From RPQJ01 sp963778185 (GTDB taxonomy: Bacteria; Pseudomonadota; Gammaproteobacteria; Steroidobacterales; Steroidobacteraceae): a stretch of DNA of 64,000 bases. Position 1 is the first letter of the stretch. Each line of letters opens with the position of its first letter. The notes beneath the pieces were generated by a model that saw only the letters and a list, made by a program, of their open reading frames with translations, ran no database searches and had not been told where the DNA came from. This document shows, piece after piece, positions 1 to 10,837 of the stretch. Location: assembly GCA_963778185.1 (NCBI GenBank), contig CAVZTF010000001.1:1-64000 (forward strand), written 5' to 3'. The translations under genes were made by a program, and so were the position numbers.

Positions 1-1
1 T

Positions 2-1890
2 CGCGAGATCGAGAAGATCGTCGACTGCCACACCGGGTTCGCATCGCAAGAAGCGGCGCTCGACGCCGTCGGACGTCCTTCGCGCCAAGCAACTCGGGTT
101 CTCGGACCAGATGCTCGACGACCTGACGGCGTCGCCCCGTGGAACCACCCGCGCGGTTCGACTCGCGGCCGACATCCGTCCGCACCTGGCGCAGATCGAC
201 ACGACGGCCGCCGAGTTCCCGGCGGTGACCAACTACATGTATTCGACCTACCACGCGACTGCTGTCCGAGGCCCCGGTCTCGTCCAGTCGCAAGATCCTG
301 ATCCTGGGGTCCGGCGCCTATCGCATCGGTTCGAGCGTCGAGTTCGACTGGTGCTGCGTCAACGCGGCCAAGGCGGCCGCGGCCGCCGGCTTCGAGACCG
401 TCATGGTCAACTTCAATCCGGAAACGGTCAGCACCGACTATGACGTGTGCGACCAGTTGATCTTCGACGAGATCAGCCTCGAGTCCGTGCTGGAACTCTG
501 CGATCGTGAACGCCCGCATGGTGTGGTCGTCAGCATGGGCGGGCAGTTGCCGAACAACCTGGCGTCACGACTGTCGCAGGCCGGGATACCGATACTCGGA
601 ACCACGGCCGCCAACATCGATCGCGCCGAGGACCGTTCGAAGTTCAGCGCGCTGCTGGACGCCCTGTCGATTGCGCAGCCGCGCTGGGAAGCGCTGGAGG
701 ATGCGAGCGACGCCGCCAGCGTCGTCGAGCGCCTCGGCGGGTTCCCGGTGCTCGTCCGTCCGAGCTACGTCCTGAGTGGCGCGGCGATGAGCGTGGCGCA
801 CGAACACCACCAGTTCGAGGCGATTCTCGGACGGGCGAAGCGCATTTCGCCGGATCATCCGGTGGTCGTCTCCAAGTTCGAGACGCACGCGCGGGAGATC
901 GAGATCGATGCGGTGGCCGACGCCGGCCAGGTGGTGCTGTGGGCGATTTCGGAGCACGTGGAGAACGCCGGTGTCCACAGTGGTGACGCAACGCTCGTAC
1001 TGCCGCCGCAGAGTCTCTACCTGCCCACCATTCGCCGGGCGCGCGATATCGCGGGCGAGCTCGCAAGGGCGCTGGAGATCACTGGCCCGTTCAACGTGCA
1101 GTTCGTGGCGAAGAACAACGAGGTCAAGGTCATCGAATGCAATCTGCGGGCGTCGCGTTCGTTCCCGTTCGTCTCCAAGGTGCTCGGCGTCAATTTCGCG
1201 GGCGAGGCGATGCGGCGCATGCTCGGCTGCGGCACCGACGCGACGGTCAACGTGCTCGAGCTGAATTACGTCGGAGTCAAGGTGCCGATGTTCTCCTTCG
1301 GGCGCCTGCACGGGGCCGACCCACTGCTCGGCGTCGAGATGGCCAGCACGGGAGAGGTTGGCTGCATCGCGAGCGACATGCACGAGGCGCTGCTGCTCGG
1401 GCTGATTTCGACCGGGTTCCGCGTGCCCAGCCGCGGGGTGCTGCTGTCCCTGGGCCCAAAGGTCGAGAAGTTCGCCTTTGCCGACGAGGTGCTGATCATC
1501 CGGGACGAATTGCGCCTGCCGATCTTTGCGACCGCGGGAACGGCCGGAATGCTGCGCGATATGGGTGTCGATTGCCACGTCGTCGGCAAGACTGAGGCGA
1601 GCGCGGACAGCGCCATTCGTGCGATCGAGGCGGGCTCGATTGATCTCGTGATCAATATTCCCCGGACCTACGACGATGAGGGTCGGCCGGACGGCTTCAG
1701 GATCCGGCGTGCGGCCATCGATCACGGCGTGCCGTTGATCACCGATCCGCAGCTTGCGCGCACGGTCATCGAGACGCTGCGGCGAACGAAGGGCCGGGCG
1801 ATCCTGCCGGAGTCGATGGATCGATACGTGAAGCGGGCGCGAGAAGCCGCCGGCCGCGCCGAGCGCAGTACCCCGGCCGATCTGACATAA
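2..1890 (+). CDS. carB: Carbamoyl-phosphate synthase large chain, C-terminal part (partial, frameshifted)
   Basis: This is the C-terminal ~60% of a carbamoyl-phosphate synthase large subunit, which makes carbamoyl phosphate from bicarbonate, ammonia (or glutamine nitrogen) and two ATP. The N-terminal part lies outside the window. CarB hallmarks are visible: the linker with AAEFPAVTNY, the start of the second ATP-grasp half with GSGAYRIGSSVEFDWC, NPETVSTDYD, the metal/ATP segment ECNLRASRSFPF, and a C-terminal MGS-like allosteric domain (IFATAGTAGMLRDMGVD). Reading requires shifts near 50-70 and near 250. The next gene is a carbamoyltransferase, so this may be a dedicated paralogue supplying carbamoyl phosphate for glycan carbamoylation rather than the pyrimidine/arginine enzyme. 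No carA is seen, and that assignment is inference. Confidence 0.85.
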
Positions 1891-2032
1891 GCCGATCGCT
1901 GCACGTCCGTTGCGCGGTGACCGATCGCACGACTGCATCACAGATTGACGGTTCTGCTGCGGTTATGGACACTTGAGGCTGAGTTCGCGTCCGGAGGGAG
2001 CGGCGTCGCTCAGTCTGGGAAGAAATACGTAG

Positions 2033-3859
2033 ATGAGCGACCAGTACATACTCGGGATCTCGGCCTACTACCACGACAGCGCGGCTGCCTGCTGCGCAAT
2101 GGCGAGATCGTCGCCGCATGCCAGGAAGAGCGATTCACCCGCAAGAAGGGCGACGCGAGCTTTCCGCAGCGAGCGGTGAACTACTGCCTGGAGGCCGCGG
2201 GCATCGCGGTGTCCGACCTGACGCACGTCGGCTTCTACGACAAGCCGCTGCTCAAGTTCGAGCGCATTCTCGAAACCTACATGGGCGTCGTGCCGCGGGG
2301 CTTCCGTTCCTACCTGATGGCGGGTCCTCTCTGGATCAAGGACAAGCTCTACATCGATCGCCAGCTGAAGGATTCGCTCGGCTACGACGGGCAGGTGCTT
2401 CTACGCGGAGCACCACGAGTCGCACGCCGCCAGCGCGTTCTTTCCGTCGCCGTTCGAGGAGGCGGCGATCCTCACGATGGACGGTGTCGGCGAGTGGGCG
2501 ACGGCCTCGATCGGCGTCGGCCGTGGCAACGACATCGAGATGCTCAGCGAACTGCAGTGGCCGGATTCGCTCGGCCTGCTGTACTCCGCCTTCACCTACT
2601 ACACGGGCTTCAAGGTCAACTCGGGCGAGTACAAGGTCATGGGACTCGCTCCCTACGGCGAGCCGAAGTACGTCGACCTGATCTACAAGGAGCTGATGGA
2701 TCTGCGGGAGGACGGCTCGTTCCGCCTGAACCAGAAGTACTTCAACTACCTCACCGGCCTGACGATGACGAACGAGGCCTTCGACGAGCTGTTCGGCGGT
2801 CCGCCGCGGGTGCCGGAGTCGAAGCTGACGCAGCGCGAGATGGATCTCGCGCGGTCGGTGCAGGTGGTGTGCGAGGAGGTGATGCTGCGCATGGCGCGCA
2901 CGGCGCACAAGCTGACCGGCCTCGATCGGCTGTGTCTCGCCGGCGGCGTGGCGCTCAATTGCGTCGGCAACGGCCGCCTGCTGCGCGAGGGGCCGTTCAA
3001 GGAGATCTGGATCCAGCCGGCCGCGGGCGATGCGGGCGGCGCGCTCGGCGTGGCGCAGCTCATCCACCACCGGCATCTCGGGCAACCGCGCACGGTGACG
3101 GCCGGCCGCGACTCGATGAAGGGTTCGTACCTCGGGCCGGCGTTCTCGCCCGAACAGATCGAGGCGTACCTGAAGTCGGTCGGCGCCGTCGTACGAGCGT
3201 ATGGCGGATCCGGAGCTGTTCGACCGGGTGGCGGCGCACCTGGCCGAGGAGCGGATCGTCGGCTGGTTCGACGGGCGCATGGAGTTCGGTCCTCGCTCGC
3301 TCGGCGCCCGCAGCATCCTGGGCGATCCGCGCAGCCCGCGCATGCAGGCGCAGATGAACATCAAGATCAAGTTCCGCGAAGGATTCCGTCCGTTCGCGCC
3401 GTCGGTGTTGCGCGAGCGGGTGTCCGACTACTTCGAACTCGACGCGGATTCGCCGTACATGCTGCTGGTCGCGCCGGTGAAGAAGGAGCGCTGCATCCCG
3501 CTGACGGCCGCGCAGCACGAACTCTGGGGCATCGACAAACTGAACGTGCCGCGCTCGGACATTCCGGCCGTCACGCACATCGACTACTCGGCGCGCGTCC
3601 AGACGGTCACGAAGGAAGCAACGGCCGGTACTACGACCTGATCAAGGCGTTCGAGCGGCGCACGGGTTGTGCCGTGGTCGTCAATACTTCGTTCAACGTG
3701 CGCGGCGAGCCGATCGTCTGCACGCCGGAGGACGCCTACCGGTGCTTCATGCGCACGCACATCGACGTGCTCGTGCTCGGTCCGTTCGTGCTCGAGAAGT
3801 CCGCGCAGCCTGAATGGAAGGAGACGCAGGAATGGCAACAGGAATTCCAGCTGGACTGA
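2033..3859 (+). CDS. Carbamoyltransferase, NodU/CmcH family (frameshifted)
   Basis: NodU/CmcH/TobZ-type enzymes transfer a carbamoyl group from carbamoyl phosphate to a hydroxyl of a sugar or other small molecule, through a carbamoyl-adenylate. The protein begins MSDQYILGISAYYHDSAA, typical of the Kae1-like ATP-binding fold. It has the EHHESHAASAF metal-binding motif, the LCLAGGVALNCVGNGR motif, and a YrdC-like C-terminal part with GRMEFGPRSLGARSILGDPR and VVNTSFNVRGEPIVCTPEDA. About 608 residues is usual for the family. Shifts are needed near 2090, 2400, 3195 and 3615, yet all motifs are intact. Its last codons overlap the start of the SxtJ-like gene, so the two are translationally coupled. 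The acceptor is probably an exopolysaccharide sugar, judged only by the neighbourhood. Confidence 0.9.
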
Positions 3860-4241
3860 CGGCGGCGCAGGGGCGCCGGTTCGGCCTGACGGTCGGCGGC
3901 GCATTCCTCGCGCTCGCGGCCTTTCTCTGGTGGCGCGGGCACCTGAAGACGGCGGCGGTACTTGGCGCGCTGGGCGGCGCGCTGGCGCTGGCCGGCGCTG
4001 CTCGTTCCCGCGACAGCTCGGGCCGGTCGAGCGCGGCTGGATGCGGCTCGCCCACGCGATCTCGAAGGTCACGACGCCGATCGTCATGGGCGTGATGTAC
4101 CTGCTGGTGCTGACGCCGTTCGGCGTCGCTGCGGCGTGCTCTTCGGCGGAAATCCGCTCGTGCATCGCCCGGGCGACACCGGCTTCTGGCAGCCGCGCGC
4201 CGGCGGGTCGCAGCCGCGGCAACCTGACACGACAATTCTGA
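3832..4241 (+). CDS. SxtJ-like small membrane protein
   Basis: A small inner-membrane protein of about 135 residues resembling the SxtJ family, which very often follows carbamoyltransferases in bacterial glycan and natural-product loci. It starts MATGIPAGLTAAQGRRFG inside the end of the carbamoyltransferase gene. A membrane segment (LTVGGAFLALAAFLWW) and a second hydrophobic stretch (AAVLGALGGALALAGA) follow. After a frame shift near 4010 come RLAHAISKVTTPIVMGVMYL and the typical tail with FWQPR. The molecular role of SxtJ proteins is not established. At least two more shifts lie near 4130 and 4220, so the exact C-terminus is approximate. Confidence 0.75.
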
Positions 4242-4252
4242 GGGGTAACCAC

Positions 4253-4403
4253 ATGGGTCTGTTGAGCGAGCTGTGGCACTACATGCGGGAACGCAAGAAG
4301 TGGTGGCTGCTGCCGGTGATCATCGTCATGGTCGTGCTGGGCGGGCTGTTGATCTTCGCGCAAGGGCTCGGCGCTGGCGCCGTTCATCTACACGATTTTC
4401 TAG
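4253..4403 (+). CDS. DUF5989 family micro-protein
   Basis: A short single-span membrane protein of about 50 residues: MGLLSELWHYMRERKKWW followed by a hydrophobic helix (LLPVIIVMVVLGGLLIFAQ) and the tail LAPFIYTIF. This N-in amphipathic start plus one helix is the usual form of the DUF5989 family, which regularly sits between SxtJ-like proteins and SGNH hydrolases beside carbamoyltransferases. One extra base in the G-run near 4365 breaks the frame before the tail. No biochemical function is known. The position suggests a membrane partner of the carbamoylation machinery. Confidence 0.75.
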
Positions 4404-4510
4404 GCGGCCTCGGCGCCGCGAAGCGATGCGGCACGGGGCGTGGCGGCCAGCGCCGCGACGTGCTGCGGTTGCGACATCGGTCGGCAGGCACGTGTGACGT
4501 GGGGCGAGCA

Positions 4511-5849
4511 ATGAGAAGGTTCGTCTCGCGCTGCTGGTGATGACGGGCGCCGCGCTTGCGGCGATGCTGTATCCAGCAGTTGGTGGTCGAGGGCTCCCTC
4601 GGGCCGGCCGCGCTGGTTGCCGTGTGCGTGCTCGGCGTCTTGTTCCTCAGCCTGCTGGCGACGCTGCTGCTGTCGCGGACGCGCCACAAGGAAACTGTGG
4701 CCAAGGTCTGGCTGGGGCGGTCTCCGCCGCTGCTCGCCTATGTCGTCATCGACGTGGTCGGCAGGCTGGATCCTGATCAAGCCGCTGTCGCCGCCGCTGG
4801 TTCCGGATGAGTATCGGCACCACAAGCTGGTGCCCAATTCGCACGCCGAGTTCCGGCAGCGCGACTTCGCGTACGTGCAGAGGGTCAACAACCTCGGACT
4901 GCGCGGCCGCGACACGACGGTCGAGAAAGCCGGCGGGCACCTATCGCATCGTGATGCTGGGCGACTCGTTCACCATGGGCAAGGGTGTCGAGGACGACCA
5001 GACGTCTTCGGTTCTGCTGGAGCGATCGCTGCGGCAGAAGCTCGCTGCCTGCGGCGGCAGGCCGCTCGAGGTGTTGAATGCGGGCGTCGACAGCTATGCG
5101 CCGGTCCTGTCGTTCATCCAGCTGAAGACGGGACCTGGCGCAACTGCAGCCCGACCTGGTCATTCTCAATCTGGACGTGAGCGACCTCGTGCAGGAGGCC
5201 GCCTACCGGCAGCAGGCCGTCTTCGGAGACGGACGGCGAGGTCGTGGCCGTGCCGCAGCGTACGGCCGATGATTCGGTCGTACGAGAAGTTGAGGGACTG
5301 GACGGGACGGCACCTGTTCTTCACGAGGGTCCTACTGTTCTACGCCAATCGCACGCTCGGCCATCGTGAGCTGACGGTTCGTGACGTCGTCATGGAAGCT
5401 GACCCGGAGATCGTTGCGCACACGCTGGAAGGCGACGTGGACCGGCGGCAGCAGTGGAACGACATCTTCGACAGTCTCCGGCGGATCAAGGCATACGCGG
5501 ATCAGCACGGAATGGAGTTCCTGTTGACGGTCTACCCGTGGGCCCATCAGATCAGCGAGACGGAGTGGGTGCCGGGTCGCTACGTGTTCATGCCGAAGGA
5601 GCGAAGCCGTCCGACACGAGCTTGAACACCATCCGGGAGCTGGCGCAGGCCAACGGCATCGAGTTCCTGGACCTGTTTCCGGCCTTCAGGTCGTACGCGG
5701 GCAGCGACCCGTTGTACTTCAGCCATGACATGCACTTCACGCCGGCCGGCCAACAAGTCATGGCGCGCGGTATCGAGGAGTACATCGAGCGAACCCAATT
5801 AAGTCTCCTGGTGTGGACGCCGGTAATGCGGACTGATTCGAGCTTGTGA
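4511..5849 (+). CDS. Membrane-anchored SGNH/GDSL-type protein (frameshifted)
   Basis: The reconstructed product of about 440 residues has two or three N-terminal membrane helices (the clearest one includes VAVCVLGVLFLSLLATLLL). A soluble SGNH-type domain follows: block I RIVMLGDSFTMGKGVEDDQT, a likely block II around EVLNAGVDSYAP, and block V DMHFTPAGQQVMARGIEEYI with the catalytic-type Asp-His pair. SGNH proteins with such anchors are often O-acyl esterases or transferases acting on glycans. The gene closes the carbamoyltransferase-SxtJ-DUF5989 cassette and is probably co-transcribed with it. At least six frame shifts (about 4525, 4590, 4760, 4930, 5130, 5600) are needed, so residue numbering is unreliable. 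Confidence 0.75.
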
Positions 5850-6453
5850 CGCCACGACCGCCAACCAAAGTCGCGCCCCCCGTCGTCGAAGTTGATTTCG
5901 GCAAGCGCGGGCGCACACCGGTAGCCGGCACTTCAGCGGCGCCTACCGAATGCTTGGACTCGCGTCTGCGTAAACGACGCCAGTGACGGAGCGGCTGTCC
6001 TTCAGCCGCAGAGGACTGCGTACAGTGCAGGCATCGACGTGGAAGTGGTTGCGTGGGGCAACGATGGTGAGCGAATCGTCGCATGCTTATTCGCTGCTCG
6101 TGCGATAGACGGCACCGAACAGATAAGCAGCCAGCGAAAATAGCGGACAGTCGGTAGAGTTCATGTTGTTCAGCCTGCGGCCTTGTGGAATGCGAAACCA
6201 GCGGTGGTTCTATGTTCACTCGACCTGCCTTTTGCCCGCTGAATGTCGTGCCAACATAGGCGTACCAACTCGGTATCGACGAAAGCGTCCTGATGACCGT
6301 ATCCGACGGACTGGCCTCGGTCGAGATCAGCGCCGTAGTGAGGGAAGCGGGCTCCGAAGGACGGCGTCACCGTGGTAAGGACCGAAGATCGGAAACTGTC
6401 TCGCATGCAGTTATAGTTGACTGAAGTTCGTCGGCTCCGAAGTGGAGTAAGGA
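5850..6453. other. 604-bp stretch without a supportable gene
   Basis: No reading frame here has recognisable motifs or the codon bias of its neighbours on either strand, and base composition drops visibly compared with the flanks. A short frame around 6290-6420 (MTVSDGLASVEISAVVREAG and a basic tail) resembles nothing I recognise. The region may hold the promoter of the 6454 gene, a decayed gene, or a cluster boundary. Confidence 0.4.
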
Positions 6454-6860
6454 ATGGAACTGGACCACGTTTGTATAGCGGTGCGCTCGATCGATTCCGC
6501 AATTGTGAAACTCACTTGTCTTCTTGGCTACAAGCGGAGGACAGCGCGAGTAACCAATTCCCGGCAGAAGGTAAACGTGGTGTTTCTCTCGAAGCCCGGG
6601 TCGATCGACATCAAGCTGATCGAGCCCTCGTCCGAGGACTCGCCGTTGTGGGCGTCGCTGCGCAAGGGCGAGGGCTTGCATCACCTTTGCTTCCGGACCG
6701 ACGATACCGCCACAGCACTCGAGGACCTCGCGGCCGCGGGCTGCGAGTCCTGTCGGCCCCGGCTCCAGGGGAGGCATTCGACGATCACCTCATCGCGTTT
6801 GGCTACGCGGGCTGCGGCCTCAACATTGAACTGATCGACACGGACGAACGACGCGGGCTT
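6454..6860 (+). CDS. VOC (glyoxalase/bleomycin-resistance) family protein
   Basis: A single vicinal-oxygen-chelate domain of about 130 residues. It begins MELDHVCIAVRSIDSAI with the first metal-ligand His at residue 5. LHHLCFRTDDTATALEDL gives the second half-module, and FAYAGCGLNIELI-like strands close it (FGYAGCGLNIELID after a shift near 6750). The arrangement resembles methylmalonyl-CoA epimerase-like VOC proteins, but the reaction cannot be assigned. The C-terminus runs into the convergent hydrolase gene at about 6860, and the end given is approximate. Confidence 0.7.
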
Positions 6861-6862
6861 GG

Positions 6863-7815
6863 TCACCCGGTCGAACGGTCGGCAACTAGCGGCAGGGTAG
6901 CGGGCGTTGAGCCACCGCTCCGGACCTCCAGAAGTTCGGCTACCCAGGCCGGTTCCGAGAAGACGTGGTTCGCGTTTGGGATGACGTGCACCTCGTAGAG
7001 ATGTCGGAGGTCGCGGAGGCGCGCCTCGTGGTGACTCTCGAAGTTCTCGGCGAACTGGTAGCGCAGCCTGTCCGCTCCGCTGAAGAACAACATCATCGGC
7101 CTCGCTGACTCGAGCATGGCCATGAACGCCGACGCAAAACGCGGATTCGTGCGATCGGCTTCCGACCTGGTCGGCCAACTCTCGATTCCGGCGTCGCCGA
7201 CGTTCGAGAGGCCATTGCTTGATGACTTTCCAGATGACCTGGTAGTTCGACTTGACCGGAGAGGAAGCGCCGCAGGGACTTCGGATCGTGCGAGCTTCCT
7301 GGGGTAGGCGACCGCGGAGCGACTCGAGTTGCTGCTGCGTCAGGACTTCGGCCCAGTTCTCCGGGCCGCCCTCCAGGACCGTCGGCAGGCCCATGCCCAG
7401 CAGGCACTCGATTCGCGAATCGACCTCGGCCGTCGCGAGCGCGCTGATCGAGCCCCCGCACAGGCCGGATCCGACGAATCGCCGGATGCCGAGTCGCGTC
7501 TGCATCCAGTCCATCGCGGCGATCGTGTCGCCGACGTAGCGGCCGGCCTGGATGGAGTTGTACATGTCTGCGAGGTGGCGCTCCGAGAGTTCGCCCTCCG
7601 AATCGCCGAGGCCGTAGTAATCGAACCGCAGGACGTGGAATCCCAGTGGCACCAGCCGCGCGGCGATCTTCAGGTAGAGGCGGTGCGGACCGACGCGCCC
7701 CTTGATGCCCGGCGACAGCAGCAGGACGCAGACACCGCGCGCGACCGATGCGGTCGGGCTCGTGCAGGATCCCGTGCAGCAGGTGCCCCTGCGCGATTGC
7801 GGAAAGGACACGCAT
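6863..7815 (-). CDS. Alpha/beta hydrolase, exosortase-locus hydrolase 1 type (frameshifted)
   Basis: The N-terminus MRVLSAIAQGHLLHGILHEP, the oxyanion-side strand SPGIKGRVGPHRLYLKIAA, FHVLRFDYYGLGDSEGEL and the elbow GSGLCGGSISALATA define an alpha/beta hydrolase. It resembles 'hydrolase 1' of exosortase A loci, which has Cys at the nucleophile elbow (GxCxG) instead of Ser. The acid and base side is in the last part (FFSGADRLRYQF, VIPNANHVF). It lies 9 bases downstream of the hydrolase 2 gene, the pairing known from PEP-CTERM loci. At least three frame shifts are needed (about 7740, 7280, 7120). The substrate is unknown; an acyl-thioester or acylated glycan intermediate is plausible. Confidence 0.75.
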
Positions 7816-7824
7816 CGGATTCGC

Positions 7825-8644
7825 TCACGGCGCGACCCCCAGGGCCTCGAGACTGACGCGCGTGAGTTCCGGGGCGCGCTGGTAGAAGGTCTTGATCTCC
7901 TTCCAGAACGGCTCCTCCTGCACCGTCACCAAGCGGCACCGGGCGATGCCTCCGCCAGCGCCGCAAGCTCCGGCTTCGTCGGCGCCTCGCCCTGGCTTGA
8001 CCTGGACGATCAGCAGTCTCCCCGCGAAACGTCGGCAGCGCGTCGTGCAGCCGGAATTCCGATACCTGTCGGAACAGAGGCTCGCGAGCTCGTAGCCTTC
8101 GATGTTGACGGTCTCGCCTCGGCCGAGCCGCGCCACGAGCGCGTCGCGGTTCTCGACGACCTTGCGGTGCAGCGCCATCTGGAACATCAGGTTGAGTCGC
8201 AGGACGGTCTGCATGTACGCGGCTCCGTCGATGACCGGGTCCCACAGCACCAGCCGGGATACGTCAGCTCCGGTCGCGGCCACGGCGCGCAGCGACGCTG
8301 GCGCCGAAGCGTAGTCCGAGCAGGGTCACCTCCGTCGACCGACGGATTCAGTGCGCGAACGGCGTCGACCGCCAAGCAGGCGTCCTCGATGCGCGTCTCG
8401 AAGTCCGCTCTGTTCGAATTCACGGTCGCTGTCGCCTTCGCCGCGAAAGTCGAAGCGCAGCACGGCGAAGCCGGCCGCCGCGAGCTCGCGGGCGAACGAC
8501 ACGAACACCCGGTGCGCCCAGAGCTTCTCCTCGCCCAGCGGATGGCACATCACGATGGCTCGGGACGGCGGCTCTTGCGGGCCGATGGAGCGCCGCGAAG
8601 ACACGCTCGCCTTCGAGGTCCAGGAACTGATAGTCCTCGTGCAT
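7825..8644 (-). CDS. Alpha/beta hydrolase, exosortase-locus hydrolase 2 type (frameshifted)
   Basis: The product starts MHEDYQFLDLEGERVFAALH. It continues with IVMCHPLGEEKLWAHRVFVS, GFAVLRFDFRGEGDSD and an elbow GLRFGASVAARAVAATG, then ends WKEIKTFYQRAPELTR. The GxRxG elbow lacks a Ser/Cys nucleophile, which is the pattern I associate with 'hydrolase 2' of exosortase A loci. It may therefore be a binding or pseudo-enzyme partner of the adjacent hydrolase 1. Four or more frame shifts break it (about 8590, 8420, 8300, 8030). It is the second gene of a three-gene minus-strand set with the YdcF-like gene upstream. Confidence 0.72.
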
Positions 8645-8690
8645 CAGGGGATCCTGATGTCGTTTGCCGGCGCGATGATACCGTGGCGGC

Positions 8691-9409
8691 TCAAGACCGG
8701 CCCGTCAGTCGATACCACGCCAGCCCGAGGTACTCGTGGAAGGCGAGATCCGACGCCTGCAGGTGCACCGCGCTCGTCGTCCAGGACGCGTGCCGGGCAT
8801 CTCTCGGCAGCTGGTAGTCCGTGGGTGCCGGAATCGGCAGCCATGCCGTGCTTGCGGAACACACCCACGGCACGCCTCATGTGGCCGGCCGAGGTGACCA
8901 GGAAACGGCTGTGTTGCCGATGAGCGACGCGAGGTGTTTCGCGCTGGCGGCGGTGTTGTTCGACGTGACGTCGATCGTCAGACGGCCTCGGGAACGCCGA
9001 GCACTCGCAGTTGCTCGTCCCATGATTCGTGGCGGCGGTCCTTCGATCCGGAAACGATGACGCGGCAGTCGGGTCGAGCGGACCGCAGGTTGGCAGCCTC
9101 GAGAACTCGGAAGGCGGCCGAACCGTTCATCTTGCCGCTCAGCGGCAGGAGGGGATCGTCGGCGGCATATGCCGTCAGCACGACGATCGCCTTGGCGTCC
9201 GGATATCGCGCGGGTCCGCAGACAGGGCAGGGTATGCGTACTCCAGTGGGACTCAGCAGCAACGTCGCGATCAGTCCGTTGCTGAAGATCAGGAATACCG
9301 CCGCGGATGCGGCAAGCAACAGCTGCGCGATGCGCCGGGTCCGCCGGAAGAGAACGGTCGCCAATCCGGCCAGGAACAGGAGGGTGGCGAATCCGGACGG
9401 CACCAGCAC
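8691..9409 (-). CDS. YdcF/ElyC-type DUF218 membrane protein (frameshifted)
   Basis: Two hydrophobic helices near the N-terminus (FATLLFLAGLATVLF and LLLAASAAVFLIFSNGLIA) precede a DUF218 domain. The domain shows AIVVLTAYAADD, a CRVIVSGSK strand, RFLVTSAGHMRRAVGVFRKH and the closing PIPAPTDYQLP...HEYLGLAWYRLTG. The YdcF/SanA/ElyC family is linked to envelope and lipid-linked sugar metabolism, but its reaction is not settled. The GTG at 9409 is the best start I see. Frame shifts lie near 8990 and 8850. It precedes the two hydrolase genes on the same strand. Confidence 0.75.
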
Positions 9410-9701
9410 GTGTTGTAGGCTTGGATCATGCGGCGCCTGCGGATCAGAGGACGGACTGCATCGACCGCCGCACCAACCGCGGAGGGCGCGGACAGCCGAA
9501 GGTCGGCCAGACACTAACGGGAGGCGCGACCCAGTTCGCAACTCCTTGCTCTGCAAATTCGGGCCTGTGACCCAAATGGCGGGGTTCGCCGACCGGGACC
9601 ACGCAACGGCGCGTGTGTTAGGTTAAATCGATCCGCACCGCCGTTCGACGAGGTACTCTCGAGTCCTCCGGTATCCGGCGAGCGAGCCTTGATCCTCGCG
9701 C

Positions 9702-10837
9702 GTGCCCATGAAAGTCAGCGTTCTCATACCTACCTACAATCGCCGACGCTATCGTCGTCGATGCCGTTCAGAGCGTGCTTGCCGCAGGAATTACGCCGAC
9801 ATGGAGATCATCGTCGTCGACGACGGGTCGACCGATGACACCGAGTCAGCGCTGGCGCCATATCGGTCCACTATCCGCTTCTTCCGAACCGCGAATCAGG
9901 GTCCGGCGATGGCGCGCAACGTCGGGATGCGGGCGGCCCGCGGGGAATACGTCGCCTGGCTGGACTCGGACGACCTCTATTATCCGTTCAAGGTCAAGCT
10001 GCAGGCGCAGTTGCTCGACGAGTTGCCGGACATCGGCATGGTGTACTCCGAATTTCTCAGCCTTCGACGAAAACGGGTTCTGGGATGAATTTCATCTGCA
10101 GAAATACCATGCGTCCGCGTATCGGGGCAGGGGCATGGCATTACGAGGAACTCTGTTTGCGGAGAGTCGGCCACTGCCTGAGCTCATGACTCGTGCGGGA
10201 GTTGGCCATCCGGATCTCGCGAGTTGGGCCGACAGGAGGGTCTATCTCGGGCGATATCTACGAGGCGTATCTGTTCAATACCGTCGTATTCACCAACAGC
10301 ATGATGTTCCGCCGGTCACTGCTCGAGACAGACGGGTCTTCAGCGAGAGAGCGATTCGGGATGTTTCACGACCTGGAGTTCGCCTTGCGCCTCTGCAGGA
10401 AGTGCGAAGGTCGCCTTCATGGACGTGCCCGACCTACAAGCTTCGATACCATTCGGATCAGATATCCACGACACGCAGGCCCCAAGGCGGGAAAGTGGCA
10501 ATCACGATCCAGCGTGACCTGCTGCGTGTCGCCAGGCATCACCTTCAGGCCGATTCGCGATCTCTATTGCCCGTAACCGCGCAAGATCGATCGGCAACTG
10601 GCCAGGCTTTGCCGTGCCGTGGCGGTACCGCTGCTTTCGTATGACGGTGGGACTCGCGCACGAGAACAGTGACTACCCGGTACGCGCCAGGCGCTACCTG
10701 AGAAGTGCCGGCAGTATGGCCAGGATCGAACGCGTGTTGTACGCGCTGACCTACCCACCGCACGCATCGCGAGACGAGTGGCGTTCAAGCTGATGAGCAT
10801 TCGCCAGGCGTTGACGTCGCGCAAGGCCGACTCGTGA
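9702..10837 (+). CDS. Glycosyltransferase family 2 (frameshifted)
   Basis: A GT-A fold glycosyltransferase that adds a sugar from a nucleotide sugar to a growing glycan at the cytoplasmic face of the membrane. MPMKVSVLIPTYNR, MEIIVVDDGSTDDTESAL, the metal-binding YVAWLDSDDLYYPFKV (DxD) and NQGPAMARNVGMRAARGEY are all typical. A second conserved part has VVFTNSMMFRRSLLETDG and MFHDLEFALRLC. The C-terminal third (about 120 residues) is less conserved. Shifts are needed near 9745, 10070, 10240, 10400 and in the tail. Its stop overlaps the GTG start of the next gene (GTGA), so they are coupled. Confidence 0.85.

Noticed and set aside
5758..6219. Reverse-strand frame of about 150 codons in the low-G+C gap
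   Set aside because: It has no motifs, a composition unlike the neighbours, and overlaps the end of the SGNH gene antisense.
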